From UBA4055 sp964648295 (GTDB taxonomy: Bacteria; UBA4055), in NCBI GenBank assembly GCA_964648295.1, contig CAZYNH010000001.1:248001-312000 (forward strand): a DNA stretch of 64,000 bases, given 5' to 3'. Every line of letters starts with the position of its first letter. Position 1 is the stretch's first letter. A program made the translations under genes and the position numbers. The notes beneath the pieces are model-generated. The model was given only the letters and a program-made list of their open reading frames with translations. It was not told the origin of the DNA and searched no databases. Shown in pieces: positions 17,102 through 25,584 of the stretch.

Positions 17102-19362
17102 AAAAGATATGCCTGATTATTAAATTTATAGCACTGGTACCAGTTCTGCTGTATGCCGATGAGGTGATCACCTATACTGCTGTAACAAAAGGTTTTGAGG
17201 TGAAAGCTTATGAAGGAACCGTGTTCGCGGGGACCGACGGGGGGCTTGTCCAATACAGAGCGGGGGAAGCGAATGTATATGATACGGATGACGGCGTATT
17301 TAAGGCTGACATAAAGACCGTGGAAAAGGATCACAGGGGCATTTTCTGGCTGGGTCACCCTGACGGATCGGTGACCCTCTACAATATAGAAAAAGGAACA
17401 TCCTCATATATTGACGATATCGAACAGGCGGGATCATACACAATAAACACGATAAGCTCTTCGGACAAATACATTTATGTAGCGGCCAGCGGACTTTTGG
17501 CAAGGTACAGATATAATAGTAATTTCAGCAGATATGAAGTTTCAGAGATAAACAGCATGACAGGAAATGTGAAGGATGTAACTGTGTCCGGCGGGAAAAT
17601 ATACATTTGCACCAATGCGGGAGTCTTCTCTATTCCTGAAGATTCGCCCAACATCAATTATATGAACAACTGGACTGTGGTAAGCGGGCTTGGTTCCGCA
17701 GTGTCCCGCAGCCTTGCCAAGGGAGACGGGTCGGTATTTGTCCTGACAAACACGGGTCTTTTCAGGATAAACGGCGAAGGGAACTCAGCCGTAAAAGAGG
17801 CTGTTTTTGACGGTGCTGATCTGGTCAGCGGATATTTCGGGGACGGTAAATTTTATGTTTCACACAAACAGGTCGAGGCGATGGTTGTAAGCTCTGTGGA
17901 ATCTGATCTTTCTTCGGTCCCTGAGATCATTTTCGGTACCGGTGATGAAGAATTCGGCTCGTTCAGAGTATCGGACGGTGTAGTTTATTTTACCTCGGCC
18001 AAAGGGTTTTCGTATTATGCAATATCTGAAGATGAAGAAGTGCGTATGGCTTTCAATGTTCCTAAAGAAAAAGGGATAAAGAAGATCATATTTGATGAAT
18101 ATTCCTCCAGGCTTATGTATCTGACAAATTACCGGTTTTCATACGCAGATGCTTCCGATATGACATTTTATAAGGACATGTTCTCATCCAGGGGGAACGG
18201 CACCAATTTTCTTTTGAAAGGTAATGACCTATACATCTGCACATGGGGCGCGGGAGTCAATTTATTTACATACCAGGATCCGCTGTTCGTTTATAAGAAG
18301 AACTACTCTTTCGGTCGGGCCAGGGAAGTTACCACCGTCAGATATCCGGTTCATCCCGGCATTTCTGAAGACGCGCAGGGAAGGATATGGATAACGAACT
18401 GGGACGATCTGGATAACGATTCTACAGTAACAGTCTTAAATCCGTCGGGGGAGGTGGAGAATTCTTTTGCCATAGCTGATTTTCCGTTCGCTTACGATAT
18501 ATTCGCCGACCAGTATAACGGGCAGACATGGATATGGCTTGGAAGTTCAAAACAGTCATTCGGGTCTGTTGACGGTGACGGGATCGGCGCGGGAATCTTC
18601 GACGGAATTAATCTGTTCATCCGCGACATTCAGCTCCCGGACGGAATAATAGACATAGCGAGGGATAAGAATAATATCGTTTGGATCGGAACGAACAACG
18701 GTATCAGATATATTGATCTTAAGAACAGTCCCTCCAACCCGCAGAGCTTCTCAACGGCGAACCTGAATACGATACAGTCAGGACCTATAGGAAATATAAT
18801 ATACGATGTGGAAATTAACAGCAGGAACGAGAAATGGTTCGCCACAGACAACGGGATAAGCGTTCTGTCGTCCGATAATGAGAAATGGAGGCATTATGTT
18901 CCGGCGTTTTATAAAGACTCGCCGAATGTGCCCGGAGAAATAATAAAAATAGCTCTTCCCGATAAAACGGTGAACGATATCGAACTTGACGAGAACGGCG
19001 GTAATGTTATTATCGCGTCATATAGCGGGCTGACCGTTTTTCATTATGAGAAGAACAGCAGTACCGGGAGATCGGGAGAGATAAGGCAGAAGGTCTATCC
19101 GTTTATAAACGACGGGGCCTCAACGCTCTATTTTGACACCCCTAAAGGCCTTGACACCTCGAACTACATAGGAAAAATATTCGATATGAAAAACTTTCTG
19201 GTCAGAGGAGAAAAGAACAGGGAAATTATTATTGACAACGGATGGGACGGAAAAGACAACAACAACAGAACTGTATCATCGGGGATATATAAGATAATAG
19301 CTTACGATAAAGATGACCCTTCGAAGAACATTTCCGGAAAGATAGCGGTAGTGAGAAAATAG
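17098..19362 (+). CDS. Secreted beta-propeller protein with FlgD-like C-terminal Ig domain
   Basis: 754 aa with N-terminal signal peptide (cleavage near LLYADE). Repeated blades carry signatures such as FAGTDGGLVQY, FWLGHPDGS, VWIGTNNGIRYID, KWFATDNGISVLS and IWITNWDDLDND. These resemble two-component-regulator propellers and the PorZ-type proteins of FCB bacteria. The last 80 residues contain GWDGKDNNNRTVSSGIYKII, a FlgD-like Ig module used as a C-terminal sorting or anchoring domain. It overlaps the CNNM gene by four bases and converges with the plug/barrel gene one base after its stop. Partner and ligand are unknown. Confidence 0.75.
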   Translation: MKKICLIIKFIALVPVLLYADEVITYTAVTKGFEVKAYEGTVFAGTDGGLVQYRAGEANVYDTDDGVFKADIKTVEKDHRGIFWLGHPDGSVTLYNIEKGTSSYIDDIEQAGSYTINTISSSDKYIYVAASGLLARYRYNSNFSRYEVSEINSMTGNVKDVTVSGGKIYICTNAGVFSIPEDSPNINYMNNWTVVSGLGSAVSRSLAKGDGSVFVLTNTGLFRINGEGNSAVKEAVFDGADLVSGYFGDGKFYVSHKQVEAMVVSSVESDLSSVPEIIFGTGDEEFGSFRVSDGVVYFTSAKGFSYYAISEDEEVRMAFNVPKEKGIKKIIFDEYSSRLMYLTNYRFSYADASDMTFYKDMFSSRGNGTNFLLKGNDLYICTWGAGVNLFTYQDPLFVYKKNYSFGRAREVTTVRYPVHPGISEDAQGRIWITNWDDLDNDSTVTVLNPSGEVENSFAIADFPFAYDIFADQYNGQTWIWLGSSKQSFGSVDGDGIGAGIFDGINLFIRDIQLPDGIIDIARDKNNIVWIGTNNGIRYIDLKNSPSNPQSFSTANLNTIQSGPIGNIIYDVEINSRNEKWFATDNGISVLSSDNEKWRHYVPAFYKDSPNVPGEIIKIALPDKTVNDIELDENGGNVIIASYSGLTVFHYEKNSSTGRSGEIRQKVYPFINDGASTLYFDTPKGLDTSNYIGKIFDMKNFLVRGEKNREIIIDNGWDGKDNNNRTVSSGIYKIIAYDKDDPSKNISGKIAVVRK

Positions 19363-19363
19363 G

Positions 19364-20935
19364 TCATCTGTAGAATGTCCATTTAACACCCCATATCTCG
19401 TCGTGCGTGCGCATATCGTATCCTTCGATCGTTCTGTAAACATAATGGTCGTTTAAGTCGAAACGGGTATTCCCCGCCTTGTAAGACTTTTTAAGAAAAT
19501 TGTCCGAACCGAAGAAGAATTCAAAATTTACGATCCTGGCCCTTATGTTGAAACTGAGATTGTTCAGAGTCTCTTTTCTGCTTTCGATAAAGTATTCCGA
19601 ATAGTGATGGAAGATCCCGAAATTTAATGAGAGTTTTTCATTGAAATATTTCTCTGAAAAAGAAAGCGATGATACAAGATTGCTCTTAATATCATTGTCT
19701 TTAATCCGGCATCCTGATGCAATAATGTCCGACCTGAAGGTCAAAGCGCTGCCCTCACCTGTTGCAAACCCCGCCCTGTAATATTTTCTGTCATTTTCCG
19801 AGATAAGATCTATTCCGGCTCTAACAGTCAGCGCCGAAATGCCTGTTCCGGTCTTTTTTTCCGCTGTCAGCGAATTATCGAAAAAGCCGTAGCTGCCCCC
19901 CCCGGTGCTTTTTTCAAAATAGCCGTTTTTTGAGAAAAATGTGAAGGAAGCTATATTTTTGCTGAGAAGCGCGTAAACGGAAACAGCCGTTTCACTGCCT
20001 TCGTTCAATCTGAAAAATCCCCGGAATTCATGGGATGCTATCTGTTCTCCGGAGTAAGAGGCTTTAATAAATCCGGACGCGCTCTCTTTATTTCCGGAGC
20101 TGAACCCGGTTTCAGCCGTGAAGCTGTATGAAGTATCAGCGATCCGCAATTCATCGAAAACGGTAACCCGGCCGTTTTTTTTCATTCCTTCCGATATTGA
20201 AATTCCGCCTATCCTGTTGCTGATGCTTCCTGATATTTTCCTGTCAAAGTACAGTACAGACCTCAGCAGTTCCGGCCTTGAAAGTGATGAATCAGAATCA
20301 AGAAGGTATTTTTTTTCTGTCAGATATGAAACATTCAGCACCGGAATGTATCCGAACATGTCAGGCAATAAGGTTTTAAATCCGTAATTCTGTTTAAGAT
20401 AAGGGTATTTGAAATTATCCGAGTATTCTCTATTATCCTTAAAATCCATAATCTCACCATAGACTGAAACTGAAAACCCCGGCGAGATATTCTGGGCTAA
20501 ACTCACAGACAGGTCACGGTAATTGAAGAACGCATCTTTATAATTAACTTCCGAGACCGGTACAGCGGTGTCATATTCTTTTGTATACATGCGGATCTCG
20601 ATGCCTGCGCATTCTGAAGATATGTCTTCGACGACTATTCTTTCGATCCTGTCAGTCTGAATAAAAGACAGATCTTTTACAGACATCCCGTAACGCACAT
20701 CGTCTACATAAAGAGACACTTCTGAGGAAGATCTGTCCGTTCCCGAGAAATAAACGGGCTGTCCGACCGTTCCGTAGCTGAATCCCCTCAGAGAATATAC
20801 CTTTGATAAAATGTCATGAATATCTCTGGCGGCGATGTTGTCTATATCTTTTTTTTCAAGGATATAAGTTCCGCAAAAAGCGAGATGGCTTAGCAGAAGA
20901 AGTAAAATAACAGATATGTATTTATTGCAGCGCAT
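19364..20935 (-). CDS. TonB-plug-like outer-membrane beta-barrel protein
   Basis: 523 aa. A signal peptide (cut near LAFCGT) is followed by a plug-like segment: DIHDILSKVYSLRGFSYG, VYFSGTDRSS, VSLYVDDVRYGM, IQTDRIERIVVED. The rest alternates polar and aromatic residues as amphipathic strands and ends in VKWTFYR, an aromatic C-terminus. At 523 aa the barrel is much shorter than in TonB receptors (650-1000 aa), and no TonB box is evident. It may be a small channel or a degenerate receptor. Last gene of the long minus-strand operon, 21 bases after the PASTA gene. Confidence 0.65.
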   Translation of the reverse strand: MRCNKYISVILLLLLSHLAFCGTYILEKKDIDNIAARDIHDILSKVYSLRGFSYGTVGQPVYFSGTDRSSSEVSLYVDDVRYGMSVKDLSFIQTDRIERIVVEDISSECAGIEIRMYTKEYDTAVPVSEVNYKDAFFNYRDLSVSLAQNISPGFSVSVYGEIMDFKDNREYSDNFKYPYLKQNYGFKTLLPDMFGYIPVLNVSYLTEKKYLLDSDSSLSRPELLRSVLYFDRKISGSISNRIGGISISEGMKKNGRVTVFDELRIADTSYSFTAETGFSSGNKESASGFIKASYSGEQIASHEFRGFFRLNEGSETAVSVYALLSKNIASFTFFSKNGYFEKSTGGGSYGFFDNSLTAEKKTGTGISALTVRAGIDLISENDRKYYRAGFATGEGSALTFRSDIIASGCRIKDNDIKSNLVSSLSFSEKYFNEKLSLNFGIFHHYSEYFIESRKETLNNLSFNIRARIVNFEFFFGSDNFLKKSYKAGNTRFDLNDHYVYRTIEGYDMRTHDEIWGVKWTFYR

Positions 20936-20956
20936 AACTTAACGGCAGGTCTCAGG

Positions 20957-21781
20957 CTACCAGCCGATGCTTTCTTCCGCCTCGGTATTAAGGTCGAGGT
21001 CTATCACGGTTCCCTCTTTCACCTTTTCACCCCACTGCACGGACTGCCCGATTATCCTGTCGAAAGCTTTATCAATGTCTGTGACCTTATTCACCTTTCC
21101 CAGTTTAAGATTGCTTTTTGTTATCTGAGCTTTCGCGGCATCCAGGCTCTTATTATAAAGGTTCGGGACTATGACCAGTTTAATTGAGGGCCCTTTACTG
21201 ATAACAATATCAACAGTGGCGTTATCACTCATCTCTGACCCGGCCGGAGGGTTGAAACTTATTATCCTTCCTTTGTCTATAAAATCGTTTTCAGCAAAAT
21301 TTTCTGAGATCTTCAGTATTCCGGACTTTACAAGCAGGTCTTTTGCCGTATCGGAATTCAGCCCCGTTATATCAGGCATTATAATTTTCGGGCTGAGCTC
21401 TATCTCTTCCATCATATCCTCTTCAGACACAACCTCGAAAGTGATCTCCATCGCTTTTGAGACCTCGAGTTTTACCGCATCACCCTTTTTTAACCTGAAA
21501 CCCGGAAGCGGGAACTGGCCTACTACAAGGTCGGGAGCAGTGTTCTCAATGAATTTTTCCTCAGTGATTATTTTCAGGCCAATATTCTCGGCTGCAACCT
21601 TTGCATCAGATATTTTCAGTCTCATTAGATTAGGAACAGAAATATCCGTGGCTGCCGCATTTTTTTTCAGCATGTCTTCCGGGATGATCTTTTTCAGATT
21701 TATCACTTCTGTAAAAACAAGAACGCAGGTCAGGGTCGCAACCGCAAATGAAGTGAGCAAAGAGATCGTAAAAGATTTCAT
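20957..21781 (-). CDS. Membrane-anchored protein with three PASTA domains
   Basis: 274 aa. An N-terminal membrane segment (about 5-27, ISLLTSFAVATLTCVLVFTE) is followed by three PASTA repeats starting with ISVPNLMRLKISDAK, KIIMPDITGLNSDTAK and VIVPNLYNKSLDAAK. Each ends in a PxG-type turn (PLPGFRLKKG, NPPAGSEMSD, then WGEKVKEGT). PASTA domains bind peptidoglycan stem peptides and usually occur in kinases or penicillin-binding proteins. Here they stand alone with a single anchor, outside the cytosol. It lies 18 bases after the adenylate cyclase-like gene. Confidence 0.85.
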   Translation of the reverse strand: MKSFTISLLTSFAVATLTCVLVFTEVINLKKIIPEDMLKKNAAATDISVPNLMRLKISDAKVAAENIGLKIITEEKFIENTAPDLVVGQFPLPGFRLKKGDAVKLEVSKAMEITFEVVSEEDMMEEIELSPKIIMPDITGLNSDTAKDLLVKSGILKISENFAENDFIDKGRIISFNPPAGSEMSDNATVDIVISKGPSIKLVIVPNLYNKSLDAAKAQITKSNLKLGKVNKVTDIDKAFDRIIGQSVQWGEKVKEGTVIDLDLNTEAEESIGW

Positions 21782-21799
21782 TTTATAGTCCTTTTTATG

Positions 21800-24700
21800 T
21801 TAATGAATACTGTCTAAGAATCTTTCGGCATAGTTCAGTTTTGCATGGTCTATGTCGTTTTTGTTCCTGAATCCGACAAGTGTCTCAAAATAATACGCGG
21901 CGCTTCTGTTGTCGCCTATTGCTGATTTTATCATGCCGATGTTATAGAAAAGCTCGGGATATTTATAGAACTCGTCGGGCGAAAGGTTCACGAGAGCTTT
22001 TGTTATAAGTTTATCCGCGCCCGAAAAATCGCCCAGGCAGTATGAGACCCACGCCGCCGCGGAAAGGTAATCCGGATTTCCTGGAGACCGGGCAAGAAGT
22101 TTACCTGTTACCTCCAGGGCTTCAACCAGATTCCCGTTGCTCTCGGTTATGAATTTTGCAAGATCGAGCATAAAATCAGGATTTTCGGGGAACAGACTGA
22201 GCCTGATCCTGTATGATCTTTCCCTGACTTCCACCAGCCCTTTGCTTGAGAAATATTTAGCCGTATCAAAATATCTCAGGCCGGTAAAGTCCGTGTTTCC
22301 TGAATGATAGCTTCTTCTTGCTGCTACTGAATATTTATCTTCGGATCTTAACTTGAACATGTATGAATTCGCCACAAGATTGTCAGGGTCAAGCACAAGC
22401 GCGGCTAAAAAATAATCTTCAGATTTTTTCGCGTTTATTCCGTAGTTGAGTATTCCCAGCAGAGTCAGGTTCTCGGTTCTTTTTGGGTCAAGGGCGTATG
22501 CGCTGTCGGCGTATGCTATCGCTTCCAGAGTATTAGCTTCGGCCATATTTATCTCTGCCTGCGCTGCATACAGGTTCGAAGCGACTGTAATGTTCTTCTT
22601 ATTTGCCGATATTAGTTTGTTCAGTATCTCGTTTAACATGAAAATATCATCATAGAGAGAAAATCCCGATACAATGACCTTAAGAAAATTGTCAGATATG
22701 TCGAAATCACTATCCTGAAGCAGCCTGATGTAATGGGTTGACTTGGTAAAATCGTTATTATCAAGAAAATACCTTCCGATATCAATAAAAGCGTAGGGAT
22801 AGGAAGGATATTTAGTAATAAAATCAAGAAGCTCATGTTTAGCCGAATGTTTGAGCTTATTAGAAAGAAGAGATCTGACCGTCTCATAGCGCCCGAGCAG
22901 GTCTTTATATCCTTCGCAGCCGTAATTAAGGTATATCTCCGAATTGATCCTGTAGTCCAAAAAGATAGAGAGAGTATGCGCATCATCAGGAAGCAGTGTG
23001 TCGTAAAGAATGTCTCCGAAACTGTTCATGACAGCAAGCACCGGGTGACCTGAAGGTTTTGCTTTTATATCCTCAGGCTTTCTGACGAAAAGGGGAATGT
23101 ATGAGGAGTTTATCTTTTTTATTACCGAGTAATCATTAAGCATATCCTCTTCAGGCTGAAGCTGTCCTTGTGAATCTGAGCTGTAATATGCCAGTATCGG
23201 TTTGCTGAAAGTTTTTGAGTAAAAATAAGCCTCTTTCGGGTCGTATAGCCAGTTGATCTCTTCCTTAAGAACATCTTTTCTTTTCCTGAAAAGCTTGACC
23301 TTATTTATCTCTTTTTCAAGTATCTTCTGCGGCATGGTGCCGTATTTCACCGAGATAAGATTGATATCTTCGTCAAAGAAAAGAACGGCGGGAAATCTTG
23401 TTATCTTATACTTTGCAGCCAGATCGTTCTTTGCCATATCTTCAAGCGAAAGGAAGATCATGTTTCTGTAATTTTTTATAAAACCGGGATTAAGTACGGT
23501 ATGTTTCATATAGGTTTCCGATCCAACATGATTCCTGTCCGACATGACCACCATTACAGGCATTTCAAATTCGAGCGCAAGTTCTTCAGCATGAGAGAAA
23601 TTCTTAGCGTTCTTGACCTTATTCAATTCGGTCTCTTTTATCATTGAGTTCATTCTGCTGTTGAGTTGTACCGATTCGGTAATGAACGATCTCACGATCT
23701 CAGGGTCTTTTATGTTGCCCTCTCTGTTTGAAAAAGTTCTTATCTGTTCTTTTGAGGTATTGACCCATATTAATGCGGGATAATGATCTATTTTCAAAGA
23801 TTCGGCCAGCGGCCTGTCCCTGTGCCTGTGGATAGTTAAGAGTACAGCATCGGCGGCTGTTTTTATTACACTGCTGTTTAGAAGAGCAAGCTCAAGGTAT
23901 TTTGACTGAAGTTTTTCGTCGTCCAGTGCCGTAATAATAAGGGGTTTCTGTTCTTTGACCGATGCCTGAACTGCTTCGTCCCATGATGTATAACGCTTCT
24001 GTTTTGCACGGGATACTGAATTTTCTTTTTTCTGAATAGAGTCAGAAACCGCGATTATCTCCTGTATTTCGTACAGAAGCCTTACGAATTCAGTTCTGTT
24101 CGGGAACACAGTCAGCCCGTTGCTAATATGATCAAGTGCGGTGGCAGGATCATTTTCCATAAGGCTTATCTCCGCCTCTTCTCTGTATTTGAGAGCCGAT
24201 TCATCAGACAGGTTGGAAAGGATATCCCTCGCGTCGCTGAGGTCAGAGAGGTTTTTTCTGATCAGGATCGCGGTTTCGATCGTTTTTTTCGAACCCGGGT
24301 TAATCGCTAAAGCGGAATCAGATATTGATCTTGCCCTTTCATAATCCGATCTGTTATATTCGATCATGGCCAGGCCGTTCAAAGCTTCGACCGACTGGGG
24401 AAATACGCTCAGCGCTTTTCTGTATGATACAACAGCTTCATCAGGTCTTTTAAGCAGTCCGCTCAGAATATCGGCGCTTTTTATGAGGGCAAGAGGGTGT
24501 TCCGGGTATTCTTTAAGGAGCTGCCCTGCCGTTTCACCGCATGCGGATCTCAGTTTAAGTCTGGTGTGAAGGTCGGCTTCAGCCAGCTTAAAATACAGAC
24601 TGTTGATCTGTGAACCCGATGCCTTTTTCATCAGAATGTAGGCACTGTCAAGCTGGTTCCTGTCCGTGTGGAATTTCAGGTATGAAAGAGCAAGATAGAA

Positions 24701-25555
24701 GCAGGTTTTTGGATTATCCGCGTCTTTTGAGTGCATTTCAGAATAATAATTAAGTATCTCGTTCTTTTCCTCACTGTCCGCCGACATGATATTGTAATAG
24801 TTCGATTTCAGGTTTTTTTCGCTTCTTATACTTTTTGTGATCGCCCTGGCAGCTGAAAATTCAGATCTGAAATAATGCTCTTCATAGTCTGTGTAATGAT
24901 CGAAGAAGAGAAGAAACACAATTATGATCAGAAGCAGCACAGAAGCGAAAACCGGAAGGACCACCTTAAGCAGGGTCTCCATATCCATTCTTCGTTTCCC
25001 GCCAAGACCCAGATCAGGCATGCCGGACGAATCGGGTTTTACTTCATAGACCTTAACTTTTTCCTTTATGTTCTTCAGTCTCTTGTTGCCCATGAACTCG
25101 CATTTGATGTCATCCTGGTTTCCCAGAAGAATGAGAACTGAGTGGGTGATAACTATCCCGCCGGGGTCGGCAAGAGGCCTGATCCGTGAGGCGATGTTCA
25201 CACCGTCACCGAATATATCGTCCTCTTTTATTATAACATCGCCTATGTGAATACCTATCCTGACCCAGAGTTCCCTGGACTTGGGCACGGTCGTGTTCCT
25301 GTCGGCAAAATATTTCTGGAGCTCTTTCGCGCAGTAAACAAGCATGACGGCGCTTTCGGATTCGACCAGTATCTCGTCCCCGATATGTTTTATGATCTTG
25401 CCGCCGTATTTCGCAGATATCTCGGTTACAATGTCCTTGTGTTTCTGAAGCAGTTTAAGGGCTTCGGCCTCATTGTTCTGCATCATCTTTGTATACCCGA
25501 CGATGTCGGAGAACATTATAGCTCTTAATTTCCTTGTCGTGTTCGGTTCTTCCAT
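21800..25555 (-). CDS. Class III adenylate/guanylate cyclase fused to membrane segment, TPRs and three CxxC-less thioredoxin folds
   Basis: 1251 aa. The cyclase domain (1-175) keeps metal Asp17 (FSDIVG) and Asp60 (HIGDE), ATP-type Lys56 and Asp113, and Asn120 and Arg124 of DIFGDGVNIASRI, so it is probably an active adenylate cyclase. A single membrane helix lies at 196-218. TPR-like helices follow (about 265-500). Three thioredoxin-like segments occupy about 520-625, 648-755 and 768-880. Each keeps the cis-Pro region (HYPALIW, FPAVLFF, HPVLAVM), but none has a CxxC. A second TPR block runs to the end. The catalytic half is cytosolic and the repeats are probably periplasmic. Confidence 0.85.
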   Translation of the reverse strand: MEEPNTTRKLRAIMFSDIVGYTKMMQNNEAEALKLLQKHKDIVTEISAKYGGKIIKHIGDEILVESESAVMLVYCAKELQKYFADRNTTVPKSRELWVRIGIHIGDVIIKEDDIFGDGVNIASRIRPLADPGGIVITHSVLILLGNQDDIKCEFMGNKRLKNIKEKVKVYEVKPDSSGMPDLGLGGKRRMDMETLLKVVLPVFASVLLLIIIVFLLFFDHYTDYEEHYFRSEFSAARAITKSIRSEKNLKSNYYNIMSADSEEKNEILNYYSEMHSKDADNPKTCFYLALSYLKFHTDRNQLDSAYILMKKASGSQINSLYFKLAEADLHTRLKLRSACGETAGQLLKEYPEHPLALIKSADILSGLLKRPDEAVVSYRKALSVFPQSVEALNGLAMIEYNRSDYERARSISDSALAINPGSKKTIETAILIRKNLSDLSDARDILSNLSDESALKYREEAEISLMENDPATALDHISNGLTVFPNRTEFVRLLYEIQEIIAVSDSIQKKENSVSRAKQKRYTSWDEAVQASVKEQKPLIITALDDEKLQSKYLELALLNSSVIKTAADAVLLTIHRHRDRPLAESLKIDHYPALIWVNTSKEQIRTFSNREGNIKDPEIVRSFITESVQLNSRMNSMIKETELNKVKNAKNFSHAEELALEFEMPVMVVMSDRNHVGSETYMKHTVLNPGFIKNYRNMIFLSLEDMAKNDLAAKYKITRFPAVLFFDEDINLISVKYGTMPQKILEKEINKVKLFRKRKDVLKEEINWLYDPKEAYFYSKTFSKPILAYYSSDSQGQLQPEEDMLNDYSVIKKINSSYIPLFVRKPEDIKAKPSGHPVLAVMNSFGDILYDTLLPDDAHTLSIFLDYRINSEIYLNYGCEGYKDLLGRYETVRSLLSNKLKHSAKHELLDFITKYPSYPYAFIDIGRYFLDNNDFTKSTHYIRLLQDSDFDISDNFLKVIVSGFSLYDDIFMLNEILNKLISANKKNITVASNLYAAQAEINMAEANTLEAIAYADSAYALDPKRTENLTLLGILNYGINAKKSEDYFLAALVLDPDNLVANSYMFKLRSEDKYSVAARRSYHSGNTDFTGLRYFDTAKYFSSKGLVEVRERSYRIRLSLFPENPDFMLDLAKFITESNGNLVEALEVTGKLLARSPGNPDYLSAAAWVSYCLGDFSGADKLITKALVNLSPDEFYKYPELFYNIGMIKSAIGDNRSAAYYFETLVGFRNKNDIDHAKLNYAERFLDSIH

Positions 25556-25584
25556 TCAGTGCTCGCCTTAATTATTTAGCGGTA

